Source of the DNA: Planctomycetota bacterium
GTDB taxonomy: Bacteria > Planctomycetota > Phycisphaerae > WQYP01
Assembly (NCBI GenBank): GCA_021790385.1
Contig: JAJYDW010000002.1
Coordinates: forward strand, 71,551 to 135,550
Length of the DNA: 64,000 nucleotides
Direction of reading: 5' to 3'
Positions within the stretch are counted from its first letter, which is position 1. Each line of letters starts with the position of its first letter. The position numbers were made by a program, and so were the translations under genes. The notes beneath the pieces are model-generated. The model was given only the letters and a program-made list of their open reading frames with translations, was not told the DNA's origin and did not search any database. Shown in pieces: positions 19,042 through 27,803 of this stretch.

Positions 19042-22000
19042 ATGTCTGTTGTTAAGCGTATCACTGTGGATGGCAACGAAGCCGCAACCAGCGTGGCTTA
19101 TCGCACCAGCGAAACCGCCATTCTTTATCCGATCACCCCTGCCAGCACCATGGGCGAACTCGCCGATGAATGGGCCGCCGCCCGCCAACTGAATATATGG
19201 GGTAATGTTCCACAAATCATCGAAATGCAAAGCGAAGCCGGGGCCATCGGTGCCGTCCACGGAGCTTTGCAGGCCGGGTCACTCTGTACGACCTTCACCG
19301 CCTCCCAGGGATTGCTGCTGATGATCCCGACGATGTACAAAATTGCCGGCGAATTAACCAGCTTTGTCATCCATGTGGCCGCCAGATCTTTGGCCACCCA
19401 TGCCCTTTCCATCTTCGGTGATCACTCGGATGTCATGGCCTGCCGCGGCACGGGCTTTGCCATGCTGGCTTCTGCTAGTGTTCAGGAAGCCCACGATCTG
19501 GCCGCGATCGCCACGGCCTCCACGCTGGCCGCACGTATTCCCTTCATACATTTTTTTGACGGCTTTCGTACATCCCATGAAATCAACTGCATTGACGCTA
19601 TCAACGACGAGCAACTGCGCGAGCTGATTCGCCCCGAATGGATCGCCGCCCATCGCCAACGCGCCCTTACGCCCGATGCCCCCGTGCTCCGCGGCACCGC
19701 TCAAAATCCTGATGTGTTTTTCCAGGCGCGCGAGGCATGCAATCCGTTTTACCAGACACTGCCCGGCATTGTTCAGGAACAAATGCAGCACTTCGCTACA
19801 GTCACCGGCCGCAACTATCGCCCCTATGAATACGTTGGCGATCCGCAGGCGCAGCATGTGGTGGTGGCCATGGGGTCTGGCGCACAGACGGTGGCCCAGA
19901 CCGTTCAATACCTTAACACCCGTGGAGCCAGGCTGGGCTGCGTTATTGTCCGGCTTTATCGTCCCTTTGCCGCCGAGCTTTTCACGGCTGTTCTGCCGCC
20001 CCAGGTCCGGCGCATCGCGGTATTGGACAGAACCAAAGAACCCGGTGCCATGGGCGAGCCGCTCTACCAGGATGTTCTCACCGCCCTCATGGAAGATTGG
20101 ACCGCCCCCCTGCCGCTGGTCATCGGCGGACGCTACGGCTTGTCCAGCAAGGAATTTACACCGGCGATGGTGAAGGCTATCTTTGACCATCTGACGTTGC
20201 CGAAGCCCCAGCGGCATTTCACCGTGGGTATTGTCGATGATGTAACAAGACTTTCCCTGCCCATCGGGGATGATCTGGACATTCAACCCACTGATACCAT
20301 ACAGGCAATATTCTTCGGCCTGGGGTCGGATGGAACTGTGGGTGCCAATAAAAATTCGATCAAGATTATCGCCGGCGAAACCGGCCTGAATGCCCAGGGT
20401 TATTTTGTCTACGATTCGCGGAAATCCGGTTCCATGACCGTGTCCCATCTGCGCTTCGGCCAAAGCCCTATTCGGGCAGCCTATCTGATTCATCAGGCTG
20501 GCTTTGTCGCCTGCCATCAGTTTGAATTTGTGGAAAAGCTTGACATTTTGGAAGCTGCCGCACCCGGCGCTGTGGTTCTTTTTAATGCTCCGTTTGCACA
20601 CGACCAGCTTTGGCGCAACCTGCCGCGGGAAATCCAGGAAGTTATCATTGCCAAAAAACTTCGCGTGTATACGATCAATGCCGATGCGGTAGCCCACGAT
20701 GTCGGCATGGGCCGACGCATCAACACCATCATGCAGACCTGCTTTTTTGCCATATCCGGCGTGGTGGAACAAAACGAAGCTATCGCCGCCATCAAGCGAT
20801 CGATTCGTAAAACCTATGCCAAACGGGGCGAAGAGGTGGTACGACGCAATTTTGAAGCCGTCGATAAAACTCTTGAAAATCTTCACCCCGTTACCATTCC
20901 CGCCGTGGCTGATTCCGCCATTCATCAGACCGGCTTCTTCCATGAGCGGATGCCCGAATTCACCCGGCGTGTGCAGGCCGTGATGCTTGCCGGAAAAGGG
21001 GACAGCCTGCCCGTGAGTGCATTTCCGGTGGATGGAACCTGGCCCACCGGCACCACCCAATGGGAAAAACGCAACATTGCCGCCGATATTCCAATATGGG
21101 AGCCGGGAATTTGCATTCAGTGTAACAAGTGCGCCTTTGTCTGCCCGCATGCCGCAATTCGTGCCAAGGTGGCCTCCGAGACTGATTTGGCCGGAGCTCC
21201 ATCCATGTTCCATAGCGTGGCCTACAAAGCTCCGGACTTCAAGGGGATGCAATACATTCTGCAGGTAGCTCCGGAAGACTGCACCGGCTGCGGTCTGTGC
21301 GTTCAGGTATGCCCCTCCAGGGATAAATCCAATCCCAAACACAAGGCCATCAATATGACTCCGCGTCTGGCTGTGCGCGACGCCCAGAAGGCCAACTATG
21401 ATTTCTTCCTCCATATTCCCGAACTGGATCGTAGCCGTATCAGCCGCCTGGACGCTAAATCCAGTCAATTTATGCTCCCGCTTTTTGAATATTCCGGAGC
21501 CTGCGCCGGCTGCGGTGAAACGCCTTATCTCAAACTGCTTTCGCAGCTCTTCGGCGATCGCCTTATCATCGCCAATGCCACCGGCTGTTCCTCCATTTAC
21601 GGCGGCAATCTGCCCACCACACCCTACACCAAAGATGCCAACGGCCGTGGACCGGCGTGGAATAATTCCCTTTTTGAAAACAATGCCGAATTCGGCTTGG
21701 GAATCGCCCTGGGAGTGGCCAAACACGAACAGGAGGCCAGCCGATTGGTCAAGCAGTTGGCCCCGGCCATTGGCGAAATCCTGGCCGATGGCTTGCTGAT
21801 GACCGATCAGAGTACTGAATACGGCATTGCCCAGCAGCGCCGACATGTTGCAGCCCTGCGCCAAACCCTGCAACGTCTTACCACCCCGGAGGCTGCCACG
21901 CTTCGCCAACTTGCCGATTATCTCGTTCGCAAAAGCATCTGGATTGTCGGTGGTGACGGCTGGGCGTATGACATCGGCTATGGCGGGCTTGACCACGTGC

Positions 22001-22647
22001 TTAGCATGCCGTACGACATCAACGTACTGGTTCTTGATACCGAGGTTTATTCCAACACCGGCGGTCAGGCCTCCAAGAGCACGCCCATCGGCGCGGCCGC
22101 CAAGTTTGCCTCCGCCGGCAAAGACACCCAGAAAAAAGACCTGGGCCTCATGGCTATGAGCTATCGCCACGCCTACGTGGCCAGCGTGGCCTTTGGTTCC
22201 AACGACAATCAAACAGTGAAAGCCTTCAGTGAGGCGGCGGCCTATCCCGGACCGTCGATGGTTATCGCCTATTCCCATTGCATTGCCCATGGTTACGACC
22301 TGAGCTTTGGCTGTGAACAGCAGAAACTGGCTGTAGACAGTGGAATCTGGCCGCTGTACCGCTACGATCCACGGCTGATCCAGCAGGGCAAACCACCGTT
22401 GCAAATTGACGCAACCACCGTACGCGCTGATGTCCACGCTTATTTACGCAACGAAACCCGCTTCGCCATGGTTGAAAAAATTGATCCGGAGCGATTCCGG
22501 CATCTTTCGCAAGCCCGGGTACGCAATACCGCCGATCGGCTCGCCTTGTACCGTGAACTGGGCCAAATCGCTTATCCCTACGCGCAGCCGGAAGCTGCCG
22601 CTGCAACAACTACGGAAACCTCCGCGAAAGGAACGGTGCCATCATGA
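19042..22647 (+). CDS. nifJ: Pyruvate:ferredoxin (flavodoxin) oxidoreductase, single-chain homodimer type
   Basis: The enzyme oxidises pyruvate and CoA to acetyl-CoA and CO2, reducing ferredoxin or flavodoxin. The 1201-residue chain contains all domains of the fused type: an N-terminal pyrimidine-binding domain with ILYPITPASTMGE, a middle CoA/transketolase-like region, the gamma domain, two ferredoxin-like [4Fe-4S] motifs (CIQCNKCAFVCP and CTGCGLCVQVCP), and a TPP-binding C-terminal domain with CAGCGETPY and GGDGWAYDIGYGG. The ATG at 19042 has AAAGGA upstream and gives the usual N-terminus. It lies 44 bases after the HoxH protease gene and overlaps the DHOD-like gene by four bases, so it belongs to the hydrogenase run. 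Confidence 0.97.
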   Translation: MSVVKRITVDGNEAATSVAYRTSETAILYPITPASTMGELADEWAAARQLNIWGNVPQIIEMQSEAGAIGAVHGALQAGSLCTTFTASQGLLLMIPTMYKIAGELTSFVIHVAARSLATHALSIFGDHSDVMACRGTGFAMLASASVQEAHDLAAIATASTLAARIPFIHFFDGFRTSHEINCIDAINDEQLRELIRPEWIAAHRQRALTPDAPVLRGTAQNPDVFFQAREACNPFYQTLPGIVQEQMQHFATVTGRNYRPYEYVGDPQAQHVVVAMGSGAQTVAQTVQYLNTRGARLGCVIVRLYRPFAAELFTAVLPPQVRRIAVLDRTKEPGAMGEPLYQDVLTALMEDWTAPLPLVIGGRYGLSSKEFTPAMVKAIFDHLTLPKPQRHFTVGIVDDVTRLSLPIGDDLDIQPTDTIQAIFFGLGSDGTVGANKNSIKIIAGETGLNAQGYFVYDSRKSGSMTVSHLRFGQSPIRAAYLIHQAGFVACHQFEFVEKLDILEAAAPGAVVLFNAPFAHDQLWRNLPREIQEVIIAKKLRVYTINADAVAHDVGMGRRINTIMQTCFFAISGVVEQNEAIAAIKRSIRKTYAKRGEEVVRRNFEAVDKTLENLHPVTIPAVADSAIHQTGFFHERMPEFTRRVQAVMLAGKGDSLPVSAFPVDGTWPTGTTQWEKRNIAADIPIWEPGICIQCNKCAFVCPHAAIRAKVASETDLAGAPSMFHSVAYKAPDFKGMQYILQVAPEDCTGCGLCVQVCPSRDKSNPKHKAINMTPRLAVRDAQKANYDFFLHIPELDRSRISRLDAKSSQFMLPLFEYSGACAGCGETPYLKLLSQLFGDRLIIANATGCSSIYGGNLPTTPYTKDANGRGPAWNNSLFENNAEFGLGIALGVAKHEQEASRLVKQLAPAIGEILADGLLMTDQSTEYGIAQQRRHVAALRQTLQRLTTPEAATLRQLADYLVRKSIWIVGGDGWAYDIGYGGLDHVLSMPYDINVLVLDTEVYSNTGGQASKSTPIGAAAKFASAGKDTQKKDLGLMAMSYRHAYVASVAFGSNDNQTVKAFSEAAAYPGPSMVIAYSHCIAHGYDLSFGCEQQKLAVDSGIWPLYRYDPRLIQQGKPPLQIDATTVRADVHAYLRNETRFAMVEKIDPERFRHLSQARVRNTADRLALYRELGQIAYPYAQPEAAAATTTETSAKGTVPS

Positions 22648-23666
22648 ATCTTTCCACCACCTATATGGGATTTCAACTACCGCACCCGCTCATTCCCGGA
22701 GCTTCTCCCATGTCGGACGACCTGGATACGGTCCGTCGGCTGGAAGATGCCGGTGCTCCCATGATCATCATGCACTCTATTTTTGAAGAACAACTGGTCC
22801 AGGAGCAGCTTTACGTCAACTGGGCTATCGAGCAGGCCGAAGAGAGCTATGGTGAAGCCGCCAGCTACCTGCCCAAGCCCGGAGAATTTAGCCTCGGTTC
22901 GGAAGCCTATCTCAAACAAGTGGCCAAAATCAAGGCGGCCGTGGCGGTGCCCGTCATCGCTTCACTCAATGGCCGTACCAAGGGCGGATGGATTTCCTAT
23001 GCCCAGGAGTTGCAGCAGGCCGGGGCCGATGGCATCGAACTCAATATTTATGAGATGTCGCTTTCCAAATCACGCAGTTCCGCCGATATCGAACGGGAAG
23101 CCCTGGCAGTCATTGCCGCCGTGCGCAGCGCGGTTAAGCTTCCCCTGGCGGTGAAATTATCCCCCTTTTATACCTCGCCCATTCACTTTGCCGCGCAAGC
23201 CACCGAGGCCGGTGCCGGAAGTATCGTGATCTTCAATCGGTTTTATCAGGGCGATATTGATATCGAAAACCTTACCGTGCGGCGCTCACTGAAACTTTCC
23301 ACATCTGATGAACTGCTGCTGCGTCTGCGTTGGGCCGCGGCGATGTATGGCCGCATCGACGGTGGACTGGCCATTACCGGAGGTGTGCAGACATGCCGGG
23401 ATATCATCAAATGCATCATGGTTGGCGCCGATGTGGTGCAATTGGTTTCGGCTCTGCTGGAATCCGGCCCGGAACATCTGGCGGTTCTACGCCAGGGCCT
23501 TATGGACTGGATGGAGCAGCATGAGTACACTTCCCTAAGCCAGATGAAAGGCTCGATGAGTTTGCCCCATTCCCCCGAACCTGAACTTTTCGAACGGGGC
23601 AATTACATGCGTATCTTGCAAAGCTGGACCGTCTCAGAGACCACCCAGGACGGATTCTGGAGCTAG
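22644..23666 (+). CDS. Dihydroorotate dehydrogenase-like FMN protein
   Basis: This 340-residue TIM-barrel protein belongs to the dihydroorotate dehydrogenase superfamily but is a separate 'DHOD-like' branch. Visible pieces include the N-terminal YMGFQLPHPLIPGASP, VPVIASLNG, the LPLAVKLSPFYT strand with the Lys that contacts FMN in the superfamily, and the phosphate-binding ITGGVQTCRDIIKCIMVGAD. It overlaps nifJ by four bases and precedes hypA by two, which points to a redox role connected with PFOR or hydrogenase rather than pyrimidine synthesis; no other pyr gene is present. The substrate and electron partner are unknown. Confidence 0.8.
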   Translation: MNLSTTYMGFQLPHPLIPGASPMSDDLDTVRRLEDAGAPMIIMHSIFEEQLVQEQLYVNWAIEQAEESYGEAASYLPKPGEFSLGSEAYLKQVAKIKAAVAVPVIASLNGRTKGGWISYAQELQQAGADGIELNIYEMSLSKSRSSADIEREALAVIAAVRSAVKLPLAVKLSPFYTSPIHFAAQATEAGAGSIVIFNRFYQGDIDIENLTVRRSLKLSTSDELLLRLRWAAAMYGRIDGGLAITGGVQTCRDIIKCIMVGADVVQLVSALLESGPEHLAVLRQGLMDWMEQHEYTSLSQMKGSMSLPHSPEPELFERGNYMRILQSWTVSETTQDGFWS

Positions 23667-23668
23667 CC

Positions 23669-24055
23669 ATGCATGAAATGTCCATTGCCATGGAACTGCT
23701 CTCGCTTATCGAACGTCGCATGCCCCCCCACGCGATGTTGGAGGCCGCGCAGGTGCGTATCGGCCCCATGCACGGTGTAGTGGCCGAGGCCTTGCAATGG
23801 GCCTGGCAGACAGTGGTAAGCGAAAAGGGTTGGCCGCAGGCTCGCCTTCTCATCGACACTCCGCCCTGGCAATTGCAATGTCCGGCCTGCCGGCGGCAAT
23901 GGCAGCCGCAGAACATCGATGAACTCTGTACCTGCGGGCACATCGAGGCCAGACTCGTCGGCGGGGATGAATTTCTGCTGCTTTCCATTGATGTGGTGCT
24001 GCCTCCAGAGAACCCGGTACAACAATCAGCTATGTCCAGTACAGGTGTATTATGA
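23669..24055 (+). CDS. hypA: Hydrogenase nickel-insertion protein HypA
   Basis: HypA delivers nickel to the large subunit together with HypB. The 128-residue protein starts MHEMSIAMEL, with the N-terminal His2 that forms the Ni site, and has a zinc domain with CPAC (C71, C74) and a second pair in ELCTCGH (C87, C89). The second pair is C-x-C instead of the usual C-x2-C, a local oddity confirmed in the DNA. The C-terminal 25 or so residues extend past the usual family end. It lies two bases after the DHOD-like gene and overlaps hypB by four. Confidence 0.93.
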   Translation: MHEMSIAMELLSLIERRMPPHAMLEAAQVRIGPMHGVVAEALQWAWQTVVSEKGWPQARLLIDTPPWQLQCPACRRQWQPQNIDELCTCGHIEARLVGGDEFLLLSIDVVLPPENPVQQSAMSSTGVL

Positions 24056-24723
24056 GTATTACAGTACCCGTGGTCGAAAATGTCTTGAAAGTCAATGATG
24101 AAATCGCCCTGCTTAACCGCCGGAACTTCCATGATGCCCACGTGTTTGTGATTGATCTGATCGGTGCTCCTGGGGCCGGTAAAACCTCGCTGCTTGAGCT
24201 GACTCTGGATCAGCTTGCCGGAATCGTCCGGGTCGGCGTAGTGGTGGGTGATCCAGCCACCTCCCGTGACGGTCAAAGGCTGGCCCGCTTCACCCGCCAT
24301 GTTGTGCAGGTCAATACCGGCCATGGCTGCCACCTGGATGCTAATCAAGTTCGCCAGGCCATCACCAAATTGCCGCTGGCTGAACTTGATATTTTAGTGA
24401 TTGAAAATGTCGGTAATCTGATATGCCCGGTCGGTTTTGACCTGGGTCAACATGCCAAAGTTGGATTATTTTCCGTCAGCGAAGGGGATGATAAAGCCGC
24501 TAAACATCCGCACCTGGTTTTAACCGCCAATGTGCTTATCTTAAATAAAATTGATCTGCTGCCCTACGTACCTTTCAATCTGCCCCGATTCCGCGAAGAT
24601 GTGCGGCACCTGAACCAGGTGGCTCCCTTGATGGAAGTGTCGGTGGCCCGCCGTCAAATCGATCCGTGGACCCAATGGCTGCTGGCCCAGGCTGCCAAGC
24701 CGCAATCCGGCGCCACTTCATAA
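24052..24723 (+). CDS. hypB: Hydrogenase nickel-incorporation GTPase HypB
   Basis: HypB is the GTPase that drives nickel transfer to the hydrogenase large subunit. The protein (223 residues) has the P-loop GAPGAGKTS (39-47), the metal-binding NTGHGCHLDA (C93, H94), IENVGNLICP with a third ligand (C125), and the guanine-specificity motif LNKIDLLP. It lacks the N-terminal CxxCGC site and the His-rich stretch found in some HypB proteins, so it probably does not store nickel. It is the last gene of the hyp-hox run. Thirty-six bases separate its stop from that of the convergent sigma-54 activator. Confidence 0.96.
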   Translation: MSITVPVVENVLKVNDEIALLNRRNFHDAHVFVIDLIGAPGAGKTSLLELTLDQLAGIVRVGVVVGDPATSRDGQRLARFTRHVVQVNTGHGCHLDANQVRQAITKLPLAELDILVIENVGNLICPVGFDLGQHAKVGLFSVSEGDDKAAKHPHLVLTANVLILNKIDLLPYVPFNLPRFREDVRHLNQVAPLMEVSVARRQIDPWTQWLLAQAAKPQSGATS

Positions 24724-24759
24724 ATTGCCACAGCGACTCCCGGAGAACGCCCGTTTTGT

Positions 24760-26436
24760 CTACTGTGCTGGAAGAGTCGGCTGCGGCGGCTCCTGTGGCG
24801 TCGGCTCCTCAGATTCCAATCCCAGTTCCCGCACTTTTTTATTGAGCGTGTTACGGTTGATTCCCAGAAAATCTGCGGCCTTGATCTTCACCCCGTCGCA
24901 ATGCTTCAGGGCCTGGCCGATCAACCCCTTTTCCACCTGGTGGATGACCAGATCATAGATATGCCCTTCTTTCAGGGCGTATGTGGCCAGAGACTCCTCC
25001 ACCAGATGCTCCACCAGATCATGGACATCTTCGCCGGCAAGGGCATTTTTGCCCTGCTGGGCAAAAGCCCGAATCGCCGTAGGCAGCAATTCTTCCGTGA
25101 GGGTATCCCCCCGGCTCAATACCACGGCCCGCTCAATGGCATTTTCCAGTTCACGCACGTTGCCCGGCCAGCCATAGCGTACCAATACGTTGAGTAATTC
25201 GCGGCTGATTTTGCTCAATTCCTTTCCGTTTTCGGCATTAAATTTATCCCGAAAAAAATCAATCAGCCGGGGAATGTCTTCACGCCGACTGCGTAGCGGC
25301 GGCAGGGCAATGGTGACCACATTGAGCCGATAAAACAAATCTTCACGGAATCGCCCCTTGGCTACTTCATCCTGTAAATTCAGGTTGGTGGCGGCGATAA
25401 TACGTACATCCACGCGAATGGTTTTATTGTCTCCTACCCGTTCGAGTTCGCGTTCCTGCAGCACCCGCAACAGCTTCACCTGCAGCCCGATATCCATGGT
25501 GCCTATTTCATCCAGAAACAGCGTACCGCCGTGGGCCGCCTCAAACCTTCCGACTTTGTCGCGAATGGCCCCGGTAAAACTGCCCTTCACATGGCCGAAT
25601 AGTTCCGATTCCAGCAGTGTACCGCTAAGCGCCCCGCAATTCACACGTATAAACGGTCTTTCCGCCCGGGTCGAATTGAAATGAATGGCCTTGGCGATCA
25701 GTTCCTTGCCGGTGCCCGTTTCGCCCAGCAACAGCACGGTGGCCCGGCTCGAGGCTACCTGGGCAATGGTGTCAAACACCTCCAGCATTGCCGGGGAGCT
25801 GCCGATGATGTTGTCAAACTTGTATTTGCTCTGCAGGGTATCACGCAACTGGCGGCGCTCTTCCTGCCATTGTTCGCGTTCCTCCGCGACAATGCTGTTA
25901 ATTTTGATAGCTTGCGCAATAAAGGCCGCCACAATTTCCAGCAGCCGCTGATCATCCGAAAGCGTATGCTCGTCGAGAAACTGCTTGTCTACTGACAAGG
26001 CTCCCACCGTGCGGCCATCGACTGAAATCGGTACGCAAATAAAACTGACGACTTTTCCGTTATTGCCGGCCCGCGCTCCGGTGCGGTTCAAAAATCGTGT
26101 TTCTTTACTGATGTCCGCCACCACCAGCGGCGATCCGCTGGCCACCACCTGCCCCGTAATGCCTTCTCCGACCACGTAACGGCCCCGTTGTATTTCTTCC
26201 GGCGTCAGGCCCAAAGCCGCTTCAATCTGCAGCCGGCCCGTGGCGTCATTCAACAGTACCATCGAGCCGCGCTCCATGCCCAACCGATCGGCGAGCACGC
26301 GCATCGTCTGTGCAAAGGCCGCGTGCAGATCCAGACCGGAGGAAAGCACCCGCCCCATTTCCCGCAGCAGCGTTAATTCCAGTTCAGCTCGTTCCATACT
26401 ATCCATGATAACTGAGCTATCAGCCCAAGCCACCAT
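24760..26436 (-). CDS. Sigma-54-dependent transcriptional activator (GAF-AAA+-Fis HTH, NifA-like)
   Basis: This is an enhancer-binding activator for RNA polymerase with sigma-54. Counted from a possible TTG start at 26463, residues 45-190 form a GAF sensor domain. Residues 215-440 form the AAA+ domain with Walker A GETGTGKE (247-254) and the sigma-54 contact loop GSFTGA (294-299, a GAFTGA variant). Residues 515-550 form a Fis-type helix-turn-helix. The architecture is that of NifA and NorR, not of response regulators; there is no receiver domain. The start is uncertain: ATG at 26436 is used, and ATGs at 26406 and 26397 are also possible. It points towards the end of the hydrogenase/PFOR run and may regulate it, but no target site is evident. 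Confidence 0.9.
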   Translation of the reverse strand: MVAWADSSVIMDSMERAELELTLLREMGRVLSSGLDLHAAFAQTMRVLADRLGMERGSMVLLNDATGRLQIEAALGLTPEEIQRGRYVVGEGITGQVVASGSPLVVADISKETRFLNRTGARAGNNGKVVSFICVPISVDGRTVGALSVDKQFLDEHTLSDDQRLLEIVAAFIAQAIKINSIVAEEREQWQEERRQLRDTLQSKYKFDNIIGSSPAMLEVFDTIAQVASSRATVLLLGETGTGKELIAKAIHFNSTRAERPFIRVNCGALSGTLLESELFGHVKGSFTGAIRDKVGRFEAAHGGTLFLDEIGTMDIGLQVKLLRVLQERELERVGDNKTIRVDVRIIAATNLNLQDEVAKGRFREDLFYRLNVVTIALPPLRSRREDIPRLIDFFRDKFNAENGKELSKISRELLNVLVRYGWPGNVRELENAIERAVVLSRGDTLTEELLPTAIRAFAQQGKNALAGEDVHDLVEHLVEESLATYALKEGHIYDLVIHQVEKGLIGQALKHCDGVKIKAADFLGINRNTLNKKVRELGLESEEPTPQEPPQPTLPAQ

Positions 26437-26947
26437 CCTTAAAACATCCGTCGACCTCTTCAAGTCAGGATCATTCTACCCTGGAATCATCCTATGCACG
26501 TTTAGTTAGCAAATTCCATGCTAGATGGCACCATCACCATTTCGCCCAGGTAAACATACCGATAAAAAGATTTTGATCGCCTTTACAATAGCTTTTTTTC
26601 AAACGCTGGCTTAATACTCGCAAAAACATCATAAGTCATTTTATTTATTTGCGATACATAAATATTGCAGAGTCGATATTGAGACTGTTCCCGGCTTCGA
26701 TTTTCGGTTGTAGTTTTGTCTGTGAGAGGTCATCCGCGTCATAGTTGGTTACAGCAATTCGTCCAACCGCTTGCCTGTTTTTTAGGCTAATGCCTAGACT
26801 TTGCACAATTCTGCAGCCGCCATGGCATTGCGCCTCACCCCAAGGCCAGAATCGTGTAGTATGGATTTTTCCTCCGATAATTCCCCAGAATCCGGCCGGT
26901 GCATCGGCGGGAATTTAACCCCTGCAGCTACCTCGATACATGTGACA
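26437..26947. other. Intergenic region with no recognised gene
   Basis: About 510 AT-richer bases hold no supported gene. The region should contain the promoter of the sigma-54 activator, but I see no clear -35/-10 pair or -24/-12 element. A 5-bp hairpin TAGGC-TAAT-GCCTA lies at 26783-26796 with a T run before it on the plus strand, which is the wrong side for a terminator on either strand. Confidence 0.4.
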
Positions 26948-27655
26948 TCAGCGCAAGATTCGCCAAGCCACCAACGGAAGCTTGTGGGTCATTTTTTTTC
27001 TGGAGGCAAGAATGGCAGGTGTTACTTTTAAGATGATGTGCTGGACATAAACAACCTCGGCTACCGGCTCGCCGATCTTGCCTTCCAGATGTTTGGAAAG
27101 CAGCAAATTGTATCGGTGCCGGCGAGTTCGCACGAACAACGGGGCCACCACAGTACCGGTAATTTTTTCACCATGCAAAAGGGTGATGGTGTACGCGAAG
27201 CGAAACCATGGCTGGGTTTTACCTGAATACACCTTAATATCACTGCCGTTTTGCAGATAACGCCATTGCCGAATCTCGCGCTGAGCCAATATTTGCACGT
27301 CCATCCGGCGAATGCGCATCAATGGAATATCGCGATAACGCTTGATGGATGAAAACCATATCCGAAAGGGTGTGTCCACGGTTGTCGAAATTTCTCCCCT
27401 TAGCACGCGACCATTACTTAAGATCACTTTCCCCTGGCGATGGTTAAACTGTTCACGCGACTGAATGACCTTCAGCGGATTAAACCCCGGTTGTGTATCC
27501 GGAGTCAATTTTGATTGCGGGGCTTGTGTGGTCGGGGCATTGTTGAGCAACTGACTTAAGCTTTGTCCAAACAGCCTTGGCCCATGCGCACAAAGCGCCA
27601 CCAGCACGACCAGGGCCGCTGGCGCACAAGACTTGTACCGGGCAGCTTCAAACAT
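26948..27655 (-). CDS. Secreted protein of unknown function with two LSm/SH3-like segments
   Basis: I do not recognise a named family. From ATG 27655 the 235-residue product begins with a signal-peptide-like stretch (a few charged residues, then AALVVLVALCAH). The reading frame extends to 27793, but that longer N-terminus has no signal character. After a Gln/Pro/Thr-rich linker come two related beta-rich segments, each with a G-x2-[LI]-x-G-x-[IV] motif: SNGRVLRGEI and LHGEKITGTV. This resembles small SH3- or LSm-like barrels. It is divergent from tilS. The function is unknown; export is likely but not certain because no ribosome-binding site fixes the start. Confidence 0.6.
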   Translation of the reverse strand: MFEAARYKSCAPAALVVLVALCAHGPRLFGQSLSQLLNNAPTTQAPQSKLTPDTQPGFNPLKVIQSREQFNHRQGKVILSNGRVLRGEISTTVDTPFRIWFSSIKRYRDIPLMRIRRMDVQILAQREIRQWRYLQNGSDIKVYSGKTQPWFRFAYTITLLHGEKITGTVVAPLFVRTRRHRYNLLLSKHLEGKIGEPVAEVVYVQHIILKVTPAILASRKKMTHKLPLVAWRILR

Positions 27656-27803
27656 TTTTAACTGGACGCGGCCCGTAGTAACGCAGGTGGGTGCGGAGCC
27701 TGCCCTCTCCACGCTTGATACCTGCCGGAAAAATCGCGCCGGTCCGCCTGTTCCATCCGTGCACCCGAGGTTAAGATAACGTTTGAACATCATGGAAGCT
27801 ATT

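Noticed and set aside
19354-22437. A 1027-codon open reading frame on the minus strand, opposite nifJ
   Set aside because: Its sequence is rich in Gly, His and Gln with no recognisable domains and mirrors the codon pattern of nifJ. The plus-strand PFOR is clearly real, so this is a composition artefact.
26783-26796. A terminator hairpin in the intergenic region before the secreted unknown gene
   Set aside because: The 5-bp stem has its T run on the wrong side for transcription on either strand.
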